From positions 124,001 to 188,000 of the forward strand of contig JAMPIV010016235.1 of NCBI GenBank assembly GCA_024509875.1: DNA of 64,000 nt, written 5' to 3'. Made by a program: the position numbers and the translations under genes. Source of the DNA: Oreohelix idahoensis (taxonomy: Eukaryota; Mollusca; Gastropoda; Stylommatophora; Oreohelicidae). The notes beneath the pieces are model-generated. The model ran no database searches and was not told the origin of the DNA. It saw only the letters and a list, made by a program, of their open reading frames with translations. Of this stretch, positions 1-64,000 are shown one piece after another (the first letter of the stretch is position 1; each line of letters begins with the position of its first letter).

Positions 1-772
1 ATATTATTGGATGTATTCAGGTATTAATTTATCAGAAAGAATGTTTTGCAAGTAGACACCTGTCTTGTCTCGCTATTGCTAAATCATACTGAGCCATGTT
101 GTCATTCATCCTACATGCAGACACATGAGACACGTTCATCTCATATACACTAGAAATAGGTGGGCTTGATGACAGAAATTAGCCCCTATTTTTCCTTGTT
201 ACAGGTTTTATTCGTGTCATCCAACCTGAGGTCGTATGTTCGAGTCAATCCAGCTGCCTGGAACTTTGCAGGAGCACAGTGATTGCACCGGAGCTACATC
301 CTTAGTTCCCCTCAGTCTTGGGTGGGCTAACGAAACGATCATCAGCGGGTGTTGTGTGCAAGAAATTAAGGACAGAACTGTTTCAAGAGATGAGTACACA
401 TTAGTACCAGTTCCGTCGGCAATTGTGAGAAATTAACGGTCAAGGAAGAAAAAGTGATTTAGCGTAGTAAGAGACAAGATTAACAGCATAGCTGATAATT
501 TTTATATATATATATACTTAATTAACAGCACAGCTGATATAATTTTTTTCTATAATTTGGAAGACTTTTTTTTTTTTTTGTAATATATATAAATATATAT
601 ATATATATGTGTAAATCATATGTAAACGTACAAATCCATTGCATTCCATCTTCCAACATCCACCCTTCAGCACAAGAGTAGATAGTGTATATACTTAATA
701 AATAATAAGGAAACTGTATTTGAACGACTTGTCAATTTTATAATTGTTAAGTGAAATCTGTTTCCTTGTTTT
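1..772. other. no gene seen; AT-rich, short TA runs and a weak SINE-like B-box
   Basis: No exon or element is recognised. A tRNA B-box-like GTTCGAGTC sits at 239-247, but no A box is convincing. Short TA tracts occur near 502-516 and 583-606, a T run near 562-579, and a roughly 22-bp phrase (ttaacagcayagctgat) occurs twice near 480 and 522. Open frames at 217-436 oppose each other and show no family signal. Confidence 0.3.
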
Positions 773-784
773 AATATCACAGTT

Positions 785-835
785 GGTCACCAAGAGCTGA
801 CGCTCAGTGACAGTGGATCAAAGAAGAAGAAGAAG
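785..835 (+). mobile_element. 51-bp LINE-C-like 3' end with (GAA)n tail, 12-bp TSD
   Basis: The segment ends GGATCAAAGAAGAAGAAGAAG, the 3' terminus of family C seen at 59034-59052, and is bordered by identical aatatcacagtt at 773-784 and 836-847. It is an extremely 5'-truncated non-LTR insertion. Its body is diverged from the other C copies, so it may belong to a related subfamily or to a SINE sharing that tail. Confidence 0.7.
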
Positions 836-1207
836 AATATCACAGTTAGTTACACAGCGGGGTGGCATTTTATGACTGTCTCCACTCTACTAATTTTTCG
901 AGATCAGATCATTCACAGCCGTAACTAATTTGTGTTACCAGTAGTTCTCTCAGACACTGGGACTTCACCATTTTCCAGCAGAACCTCTATTTCTGTATTT
1001 GTCAGTACTATACTGATCCTAGAGCCAATAAAAACCTCATGCTACATCAATCTCATAATCAATATTTAGGGACTTTTCTCACATGAAATCCAACATGAGG
1101 AGGGGATGTCAGTTTTGCCATAACATAGCTGTTATTTTAAAAAACAAGACCCGATGTGGTGCGCAAAAAATGGTCATAACAGTGGTATATATTTATACTG
1201 TACTACT

Positions 1208-1375
1208 GCACTCTCAGGCAAGTTATAAAGACAACTAAAATGAGGTTGTGCTTAGGGCTAGCAACCTCATCATGAAAAACAAATTGCCATATAAACCAAC
1301 ACTGAAAGAGCACGTAACTGCTTGATGTAAACTTCCTGTAGGACCGGCTGCAGTGGAGAATCACTCTGTAAGACG
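1208..1375 (-). repeat. repeat F copy 1
   Basis: Phrases such as actctcaggcaagt, gacaactaaaatgaggttg and agcaacctcatcatga match the F copy at 59490-59600 and, reversed, those at 10940-11262 and 11968-14460. Class unknown. This copy has not expanded into a minisatellite. Confidence 0.6.
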
Positions 1376-1625
1376 TGCAAAGGAAAATGATACTGTTATA
1401 TATATTTATAGCACAAATATACACACAATAAAAGCTATGCTAGTAATGCTACTTTCAGAACGTGGTGTGCTGGTTCTGTTTGCAGTGTTAACCCCAAAAA
1501 CCTTAATCTATGAATGAAGCTAATAACAGTAATCTTCTAACCTGTCGTATAAGTTAAACAAGTAATTCTAGAAGAAATAACTGGCATCTAAATGTCATAA
1601 ACATTCATTTTCTCAGGTATACACA

Positions 1626-1809
1626 GTGGCGGTTTAGGAATAGACAACCTAGGCTTAAAAGTCTACAGCCTCATGTTTTTAGGGGCCTCATGCAAAAATA
1701 TTTGCTTGAAGATACTTTGTTCACTTTCAGACGTCGACTTGAACATGTTCAAAGAAAGCAGTGGTCATTTTGAGGCAGTTGATATCTCCATAGAGTTTTT
1801 CCAGGAATG
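1626..1809. repeat. hAT-like terminal motif and R2 repeat copy 1
   Basis: CAGTGGCGGTTTAGG at 1626-1640 resembles the terminus of hAT-type MITEs. At 1737-1809 lies repeat R2, about 83 percent identical by eye to 51199-51271, where it forms the end of the intron before exon B. Whether the two parts form one element is not clear; no target duplication was found. Confidence 0.45.
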
Positions 1810-1832
1810 ATTGCTTGAAAATACAACAGGAG

Positions 1833-1838
1833 TTTATT
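1833..1838 (-). promoter_or_regulatory. candidate polyadenylation signal (AATAAA) for the transporter
   Basis: On the minus strand AATAAA lies about 200 bp past the stop codon, a normal distance for a 3' UTR. It is a six-base match in AT-rich DNA just outside repeat R2 (1737-1809), so it may be chance; other AT-rich candidates lie farther down. Confidence 0.3.
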
Positions 1839-2034
1839 TAAAAGGGGTCTCACAAGTTTATGCTTGTCTAAGTCCTTGAACAACCTAAAACATTCACTTG
1901 GAGTAGATGTTATAAGCTAAAATCTCCAATTTCAGAACCAGTTGTAAGAAGTTATTTAGTAATTCTACCCTCAAAACCTGGCATCAGTAGCTACACTGTC
2001 ATTGAGAATCAAAACTTCAATAAAAGGGCTACCC

Positions 2035-57446
<55,412 letters not shown>

Positions 57447-57448
57447 CT

Positions 57449-58255
57449 GTCAATACAGATACAATAGTGGTCAAGGGGTCAGCATGTTTTTTCTGAGCGT
57501 TCATTGTCGAAGAATGCAACTTTCTACTTAGTTTTTTTTTTTTTTTTTAATTCACTGCAGTAAAGTAAGACACTCACAAAAACAATAAAAACAAATAAAT
57601 AAAAATAGACATTCTTGCTGTCAGGGTCGGATTATCCATTAGGCTAAGTAGGCTGAAGCCTAGGGGCCCGGAGCTTTTGGTGGCCCATGCATAAGTTAAA
57701 AAAAAAAAAAATTTTAATGCACAGATTTTTCATTTAAATGTGTATCTTGTGTTTACCTTAATAATAATAAAAATAATACTAATAAACATTAATTTAAAAA
57801 ATAATTACTAGTAAAAGATGTAAGCAATGTTAACAAACTAACATACCAGGCTATTAATAATACTAGTATATACCATCATCATCATGCTGAGGTTTGAAAA
57901 AAAATATGAAAATAATTGCCTATTAGGTGTTGCTGGGGCGCGCACGCAAACATCAAAAAGCCTACAGGCCCTTCTTGGCTTAATCTTGGCTTAAGACCTT
58001 GAGCTGATACTGTCTGAACAGGTATCAAATGATGTGTTTTTTTGCAACCTAAGAATCTCTAAAAGATGTAAATGAATTTAGACCTGCATACTACCACCCC
58101 CCAATAAAAAATGCATAAGCTTTTAAAGCTCGTCTCTCTTTAAAAAAAAAACAACCAATTTAAACAGAATCTTACGGTCTCCACTTGCATCAAAAATTGA
58201 CTTCTTTACAGTAAATCTCGTCATAAAACAATAATAATAAGTCATCATCATCATG
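57449..58255. other. no exon seen upstream of exon A; hAT-like end at 57622
   Basis: CAGGGTCGGATTATCC at 57622-57637 followed by attaggctaagtaggctgaa is typical of a hAT-type MITE terminus. The other end was not found. Poly-T and poly-A runs near 57531 and 57700. No upstream transporter exon seen. Confidence 0.4.
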
Positions 58256-58256
58256 T

Positions 58257-59055
58257 GATGTCTTCTCTCCAGAACATTGTCTCCATTACAGCTGCCCAGC
58301 AGGTTGGCCTGAACATCAATTTGAAGAAGACAGAGGTCATGACACTAAATGTGGGCAATCGTGAGCCAATAACAGTAAGGAACCAGAAGTTAGAACAGAC
58401 AGACACATTTACTTACCTAGGATGCATAGTAACACCTGTTGGTGGAACAAGCAAGGACATTAACAACAGAATGAATAAAGCGAGAACAGCCTTTGCTGTT
58501 CTCAACAACATTTGGAAGTCTTCCCAGTACAGCACAAACACCAAAATTAAGACTGTATGAGAGCTGTGTACTTTCTGTGCTTATCTATGGTGCGGAATGT
58601 TGGAGAGTAACAGAGAAGGAAATGTCGAAACTGTCCTCCTTCCACACAATCTGCCTAAGGAAAATTCTCCGAATCTTTTGGCCAAACACCATCAGCAACC
58701 AAGAACTACTTATTCGGAGTAACCAGGAGGACATGCACACCATCATAGCTGGCAGACGCTGGAGTTGGGTTGGCCACGTCCTCAGAAGGGACCCTGATAC
58801 CATCACAAGAACAGCTATGCTATAGACCCCCGAGGGAAAGCGAAAGAGAGGTCGACCAAAAACAACTTGGCGGAGAACTGTGGAAGATGAAATGCAAAGA
58901 ATGAACCACAGTTGGGGCACTGTACGAAGGATGGCCGCCGACCGAGCAAAGTGGAATCAATTTGTTGCCGCCCTACAAGACGCCACCAGGCGTGATAGCC
59001 GCTGACTGCTTTGACGGTTGGTGGTTATGGATCAAAGAAGAAGAAGAAGAAGATT
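58257..59055 (+). mobile_element. LINE-C copy, RT C-terminal third and 3' end
   Basis: Plus strand: QQVGLNINLKKTEVMTLN, TDTFTYLGCIVTPVGGTSKD, then after a frameshift near 58557 SVLIYGAECWRVTEKEMSK, RRWSWVGHVLRRDPDTI, a stop at 58824, then TPEGKRKRGRPKTTWRRT and ADRAKWNQFVAALQDATRRD. Ends in the palindromic ctgactgctttgacggttgg and a (GAA)5 tail. Typical 3' half of an RTE-like ORF. Plus-strand intergenic or 5'-intron position relative to the transporter. Confidence 0.9.
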
Positions 59056-59409
59056 ATGTCTATTTATATGACCGAAAAATTTCAGCTTCCTTATTGCGAT
59101 GGTACTTAGGAGCCAATTTTCCTCTACATTTAGTGAGTGCAGTACTTCTCTGTTGGTCTTTTTTTTTCTGTCCAGAGTATTCTCAACATCCTTCTGTAGC
59201 ATTTCATTTCGAATGATGTAACCTTTTTTGCAACTGTTTTATTAAGTGTCCATGTCTCGCAGCCGTATGTTGCTACTGGGAATATACATGCTCTGATCAT
59301 TTATAACTTTGTTTCTTTGCTTGTGCCTTGCCATAGGTTTTTCATCTGTATTAGTTTATGTGAGGCAATTGCAAGTCTTCTTTCAGGCAATAATTATGTA
59401 AGTAAATAC

Positions 59410-59625
59410 GTGTAAACCTCGTGTAGTTCCTGGGGGGTCCCGGGGGGTCTCTGATGAGACAAAGAAAGAATAGAATTACTGCTCCCTCAGGCGTGTCGTA
59501 CAAGACAACTAATATGAGGTTGTTTATGAGGCTGGCAACCTCATCATGTCAAACAGATAGCTACAGAAACCACCACTACAAGAGCATGTGAATGTTTGGT
59601 GCAGGCTTCCTGTAAGGGGACGCAT
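59410..59625 (-). repeat. repeat F copy 4 (unexpanded)
   Basis: ggggtctctgatgagac, actgctccctcaggcgtg, acaactaatatgaggttg, ggctggcaacctcatcatg and gcaggcttcctgtaagggg give the complete order of F with only one copy of each segment that is amplified at 10989-11220 and 12100-14362. 59056-59400 shows plus-strand decayed LINE-like sequence without clear motifs. Confidence 0.75.
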
Positions 59626-59638
59626 CCGTCGTGTATAC

Positions 59639-60639
59639 TGTTGAGGATTGTTGCATGGTTTACGTGCATTTTGGTTTTATCTTGATTTGAATGGTCGCAC
59701 CATGCAACACCTCAACTAACTAGACTTCAAAGGGTACGCGTAAAACGTTGAATGACGCGTTAGGCCTAGAAATGAGAGAGTCTTAGTGTAGCCTTCGGGC
59801 ATATGGCAGTTTTTTTAATTATGTGGTAGAACCACTAGCTAATGTATATAACCGTCGATATGAATGCTTTTAAAGCTGATATAATAATATGTGTTTAAGG
59901 ACCGGTGAGTCCATAATTGTATAAAGCGTTAAGAATAAAACGCAAGAATTTGTATACGCGATATTCGAGAATTACGAAAGCGAAGTTAATGTATAACGCT
60001 AGTGAAAGCGATATGGCTGGTATAGCCTGGCTAGTGATGCCAAATTGAGATTATTACACAGTCAAAGTTCTGACGTGAATGTTAGGCACTGACCTTAAGC
60101 AATAATTGAATAATTAGCAGAAATGTATTAATGCTGCTTAAATATGATAATTGTGCTACGTATTTGGATAAGGATAATGAACAATAATTATGACGGTTAA
60201 GTAATGGACGCACAATGTCTTGTGCACTACACACTACGAACTGTGATGTATCCAGTTTCTTCCAATGTGGAAAATATGTTATTTCAATAACTCATGCTGT
60301 ATATATATTGGAGCTATTAAAATATGTGAAGTCGTCCATACGAGACTTATCCTGTGAAGAGGTTTATAAAGTTACAGTTCAGACTGTTGTGTTGAATTGA
60401 CCGTTGACCTTCAACGGGTTGGTCAATGTGTAAAACTCTGTCATATTAATAAGAATTCAAAGAAATACTAAAACACAACAAAATATCAAATACGAAATGA
60501 AGTTTATTGACTAAACGTTTACACACATATGTCTGAAACTCAAAATGAATCCACTGTTGCAGCAGAACATGATAGTCAGTGAAAGACAGAAGAAGAACAT
60601 GGTATCATTCGAAATTAGCCCATAAGAAAGTCTGCAACA
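59639..60639 (+). mobile_element. solo LTR, 1,001 bp, 5-bp TSD
   Basis: Starts TGTTGAGG and ends CTGCAACA, giving the terminal inverted repeat TGTTG/CAACA, with tatac on both sides (59634-59638, 60640-60644). It interrupts repeat G between cgtcgtgta and caaccagtg; the undisturbed G copy at 61505-61640 reads straight through this point (cgtcgtgtacacaacc). An AATAAA lies at 59934. No internal retroviral coding is present, so it is a recombined solo LTR; orientation is uncertain. Confidence 0.9.
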
Positions 60640-60779
60640 TATACAACCAGTGCGCAACAGGAACAATTAGCGTTCATACCCTTCGACATTTGCTGAGGGA
60701 GACTGAGTACCTATGGGTTTGCCCGGAGGGCAATGACGTCGATTGTGATTAACATTAACATCATCATTAACATCAACAT

Positions 60780-61460
60780 TAACAATAACATTAACATTCC
60801 AGTAAGAAGGACCAGCTACAGTGGTGGCTCCATGCTCCAATGAGATGGTGGCCATATTGGACTTGAATGCTATCTATCAATGCACTCAGCGTCTGATTGA
60901 CAAGAGTGGTTAGAGCGCTGGTCTCTCGCAGCAAAGGTGCTGGGTTCAAATCATGGTATCGACACGCTACAGTCTACCTAGCTGTAAATGGCTACCTGAC
61001 TTTGAGTTAGGGTAGGGAAAGGCAGCTCTCGATGCTAGACCTAGTATGGTGAGGTCTCTAACACTTCACTTCCCTACAGCAGCATCTGCTATGCGACTAC
61101 TTTTATCTTTTATCAATTAACTAAGATCTTTTATTTAATTTTTGAGGTATGCGCACCAAATCTGACATGGAAGCTCATCATTATATTTAAAACGTTTGTC
61201 AGTATAGATTTATTATAACTTTAGTTGTACCCAAGCTATTATACTTGCCTTTTGTGTCTAAAATTAGTAACAAAGTTTGAAGTTTTACATTATTTGCAAC
61301 AAATAAAAATGTTGATAAAATAACAGAAAACTAACAACAGTTTTAAAATGCAATGTAATGTTTCTATGCTAAATTTTATGATAACTGGCAAATTTAAGTT
61401 CTAAGAAAAATAGTAACACAAGGCAAGGTTCTCAGGAATTAACCGATCAATCATCAAGGT
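60780..61460 (+). repeat. dispersed repeat R1 copy 2, interrupted by SINE2
   Basis: 60780-60885 and 61111-61460 match 38495-38920 in order (ggtggccatattggac, gcgcaccaaatctgacatgg, aaggcaaggttctcagg). About 230 bp between them are SINE2. Confidence 0.65.
60890..61105 (+). mobile_element. SINE2 copy nested in R1
   Basis: A-box region gagtggttagagcgctgg, B box GGGTTCAAATC at 60942-60952, body atcgacacgctacagtctac, tttgagttagggtagggaa, gaggtctctaacacttcac, T-rich tail. Best preserved SINE2 head in the window. Confidence 0.85.
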
Positions 61461-61504
61461 TAAGACTGTTGCAATATGGCATTAAACTTAAGGCTAGCAG
61501 AGAT

Positions 61505-61640
61505 GGGCGTGTTAGAGGATGCATCCGTCGTGTACACAACCAGCGAGCTACAGGAACAGTTAGCACTCACACTCTTTGACATATACTGAGGGAGAGTGAG
61601 CACCTATGGGTTTGCCCGGAGTGCAGTGTTGTCAATTCTG
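61505..61640. repeat. repeat G, intact copy
   Basis: ggatgcatccgtcgtgta, caaccagcgagctacagg, aacagttagcactcac and cacctatgggtttgcccgg. The same sequence, split by the solo LTR, lies at 59620-59638 plus 60640-60740. Confidence 0.75.
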
Positions 61641-61706
61641 TATAACAATAACAATAGTTTTCTTCACACTAAGAGCACAATATAAAAACAACAACCACAA
61701 AACTAC

Positions 61707-62045
61707 AGACTGTCATAAATGGATGCTCACAGAGAATAGAAGTGGTTGTGATAAGATCACTAATGTGGAACTGATGACAAGAACTAGACATGTGCCAGTT
61801 GAACTAGAGATGAGAAGAAGACGCTGAAGATGGATAGGAAACACAATGAGGAAACCTTCTGATAGCATTACAAGGCAGTCCTTGTCCTGGAGTCTCGATG
61901 GCAAGAGTGGTACAGGGAGACCAAGGAACACATGGAGAAGAGAGCTGGAGATAGATATGAAGGGTGGAAAGACTGCGTTGATGGCACGGGACAGGAAAGA
62001 ATTGGCATACGTTTGATGAAGGCCTATTCCTCCTTGAGGAATCCT
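61707..62045 (+). mobile_element. LINE-B 3'-end copy
   Basis: Plus strand: DKITNVELMTRTRHVPVELE, RRRWIGNTMRKPSDSITRQS, SLDGKSGTGRPRNTWRRELE, then ARDRKELAYV and stop. Gives the unexpanded source of the 35-bp array. Ends near tcctccttgaggaatcc. Confidence 0.88.
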
Positions 62046-62770
62046 AAACCTAACCCTAAACCCTTATTTTAACCCCAAAGACATTGGCGACTTATTGGGA
62101 TGACATCGAAGAACATGCCCACAACTTCATTTCAACCCACTATTGGAAAGGCAGCAAAGCCGACGTGCAAGTGTTAGTACTCTCCATCCGGTAAAGTAAC
62201 CAGTCGCTGCACGGGCAATCTAAAGTAGATCACATTCACTGCCTCAACTGTCGTAGTGGTATTATATATGTATAGCCTATAAGCTTGTCTGTGTCCTCTT
62301 CACACGCACCACATATTTTTTATATTAATGATGAAACATATCCCGTTCAACCTCTGATGGGTTATAATTAGGAAATATTGTTTTCAATTCCAAATAATAT
62401 GAACAGCTGTCGATAGGGGAAAGTGGCATCACATCTGTCAAATCATTGTAAATAGGGCAAATCACAATTACCAAATTTGCTTGTATGTTTTTTTTAAAAA
62501 AACGAACAAAATCAAGCAGAAACTCCGAACAAGAATAATATTAAGCGGGAGGGGTGTAAAAGGCCTGGTGGCTTCAGTTATATAACTGACTTTAACAGAT
62601 ATTTAATTGACTTTCATCTGTTAAAAGTCATATGCATTGTAAGAACAGCATCATACCTTCACATTCCCAATTACTATATATTAACATTTGTTCGTGTTAA
62701 TATTGTTTGACTATATTATGCAGTTCCCTAGGTCTGTCGATTAACACTTCTTTTTTTTTCTTTCAATTTT
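62046..62770. other. no gene seen
   Basis: Begins with telomere-like cctaaacctaaccctaaaccc (62046-62066), then unassigned sequence and an AT-rich stretch with poly-T near 62490 and 62750. Confidence 0.3.
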
Positions 62771-62774
62771 CAAT

Positions 62775-63230
62775 ACCCTTTAGCTCCCCGATAAGCATAG
62801 GCCTTCAACAAACACATGCCAAGTCTTCCTGTCCCGTGCCATCCGCTCAAGTTCTTTCCATGTTTTCCTCATCATTTTCATCTCTGTATCCAGTTCTCTT
62901 CTCCATGTGTTTTTTTGGTCTACCTCTGCCTCTCTTTCCCTGTGGACTCCAGAACAAGGACTGCCTTGTAATGCTATCAACAGGTTTCCTCAATGTGTGT
63001 CCTATCGTCTTCTTCTCAACTCTTGTTCCACTGGCACTTGTCTGGTTCTTGTCATCAATTCCACATTTGTGACTTTGTCATACCATTACAGTCCTTCTGT
63101 TCTACGCAAGCACTCGTTTATAAAAGTCTGCAGCTTTTTGGTTGTTGTTTTTGTTGCTCTCCATGTCTCAGAGCCATACAATAGGACTGACTTCACATTT
63201 TAGATGAAGATTCTTCTATACGTATAGGTA
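62775..63230 (-). mobile_element. LINE-B copy
   Basis: Minus strand from an RT-tail region (cctattgtatggctctgag, LYGSE-like) through RTHIEETC-type, SLFWSPQGKRGRGRPKKHMEKRTGYRD-like coding and gaacttgagcggatggcac to the 3' end at ataagcatagg. About 450 bp, the longest uninterrupted LINE-B 3' portion here. Confidence 0.85.
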
Positions 63231-63399
63231 AATTTGATGCACGCACCACATGAGACTCACTGTTCACACAAATACACTTGACCAGCTTGCCGTCATCACA
63301 CTTTATTCACTTAGATCATACATAAGTATTTTCGCATTTTAATAAATATTATTACAACACGGTGAATGATAAGATGAATGAAAACACAAATGAACAGAT

Positions 63400-64000
63400 A
63401 AGTAGATTGATGGATGGCTGGTTGCAAGGATGAGTGGGATTGATGGGATCTGGTTGCAAGGATTAGTGGGATTGATGGGCAGTTGGTTGCAAGGATGAGT
63501 AGGATTGATGGACGGCTGGTTGCAAGGACGAATGGGATTAATGGACGGCAGGTGCAAGGATTAGTAGGATTGATGGGCGGCTGGTTGCAAGGATGAGTAG
63601 TATTGATGGGTGAATGGTTGCAAGGATGAGTAGGATTGATGGGCGGCTGGTTACAAGGACTAGTGGGATTGATTGGCGGCTGGTTGCAAAGATGAGTGGG
63701 ATTCATGGACGGCTCTTTGCAAGGATTAGTGGGATTGATTGGCGGCTGGTTGCAAGGATGAGTAGTATTGATGGACGGCTGTTTGCAAGTATGAGTGGGG
63801 TTGATGGAAGACTGGTTGTAAGGATGAGTGGAACTGATAGACGGCTGGTTGCGAGGATATGTGGGATTGATGGACGGCTGGTTGCAAGGATGAATGGGAT
63901 TGATGGGCGGCTGGTTGCAAGGATGAGTGGGATTGATGGGCAGCTGGTTGCAAGGATGAGTAGGATTGATGGACGGCTGGTTGCAAGGACGAATGGGATT
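63400..64000. repeat. 33-bp minisatellite continuing past the window end
   Basis: About 18 units of ggattgatgggcggctgg and ttgcaaggatgagtgg, variants at gacggc/gggcggc and gagtag/gagtggg. As 33 is divisible by three, minus-strand frames read INPTHPCNQPP repeatedly; these are not supported as genes. Confidence 0.93.

Overview
This is animal (metazoan) nuclear DNA: AT-rich, intron-dominated and crowded with transposable elements. One host gene is recognisable, an SLC2A-family (GLUT, class I-like) facilitative sugar transporter on the minus strand. Nine exons lie between 57446 and 2035, each with GT/AG borders and compatible phases. The first exons (helices 1-2) and one short exon after the GFHCG segment were not found. 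Introns of 4-13 kb, non-LTR elements with short simple-repeat tails instead of poly-A, tRNA-derived SINEs and very many minisatellites suggest a lophotrochozoan, most likely a gastropod or other mollusc. That assignment is inference; no species marker is visible.

Everything outside the exons is mobile or repetitive DNA. I use private family labels. A: RTE-like LINE with (AAGT)n tail. B: LINE with AATG-type tail and a C-terminal GRPRNTWRRELE motif. C: RTE-like with (GAA)n tail. D: RTE-like with (ATT)n tail. E and H: further LINE 3' ends. I-type: a 4 kb endonuclease-RT-RNase H element at 15.6-19.7 kb. F: dispersed repeat of unknown class. SINE1, SINE2, SINE3: tRNA-derived. R1, R2, G: short dispersed repeats. 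Many insertions can be delimited to the base because target-site duplications (TSDs) survive, including nested series at 14.9-15.3, 16.9-17.2, 32.7-34.3, 46.1-47.6 and 48.7-50.8 kb, and a 1,001-bp solo LTR at 59,639-60,639.

Minisatellites fill the introns: 66/38 bp (2.3-4.1 kb), about 35 bp (4.3-6.1), 37 bp (11.0-11.2), about 57 bp (11.6-12.0), 33 bp (12.1-14.4), 39 bp (23.6-25.2 and 27.6-28.0), 35 bp (31.1-32.2), 60 bp (56.0-56.9) and 33 bp (63.4 to the window end). Several can be traced to a seed. The 35-bp array is an amplified piece of LINE-B coding sequence. The 33-bp and 37-bp arrays at 11-14 kb are different pieces of repeat F. The 66-bp array is an amplification of the transporter's own last 3' splice site, giving about a dozen acceptor-like copies directly upstream of the terminal exon.

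The most interesting signals are therefore structural: a tandem array of splice acceptors in the transporter, exon F (the QLS-to-GRR segment) bracketed by oppositely oriented LINE-B copies, minisatellites seeded from transposons, and a well-resolved nested-insertion history. No rRNA, functional tRNA, CRISPR array or bacterial-type gene was seen.
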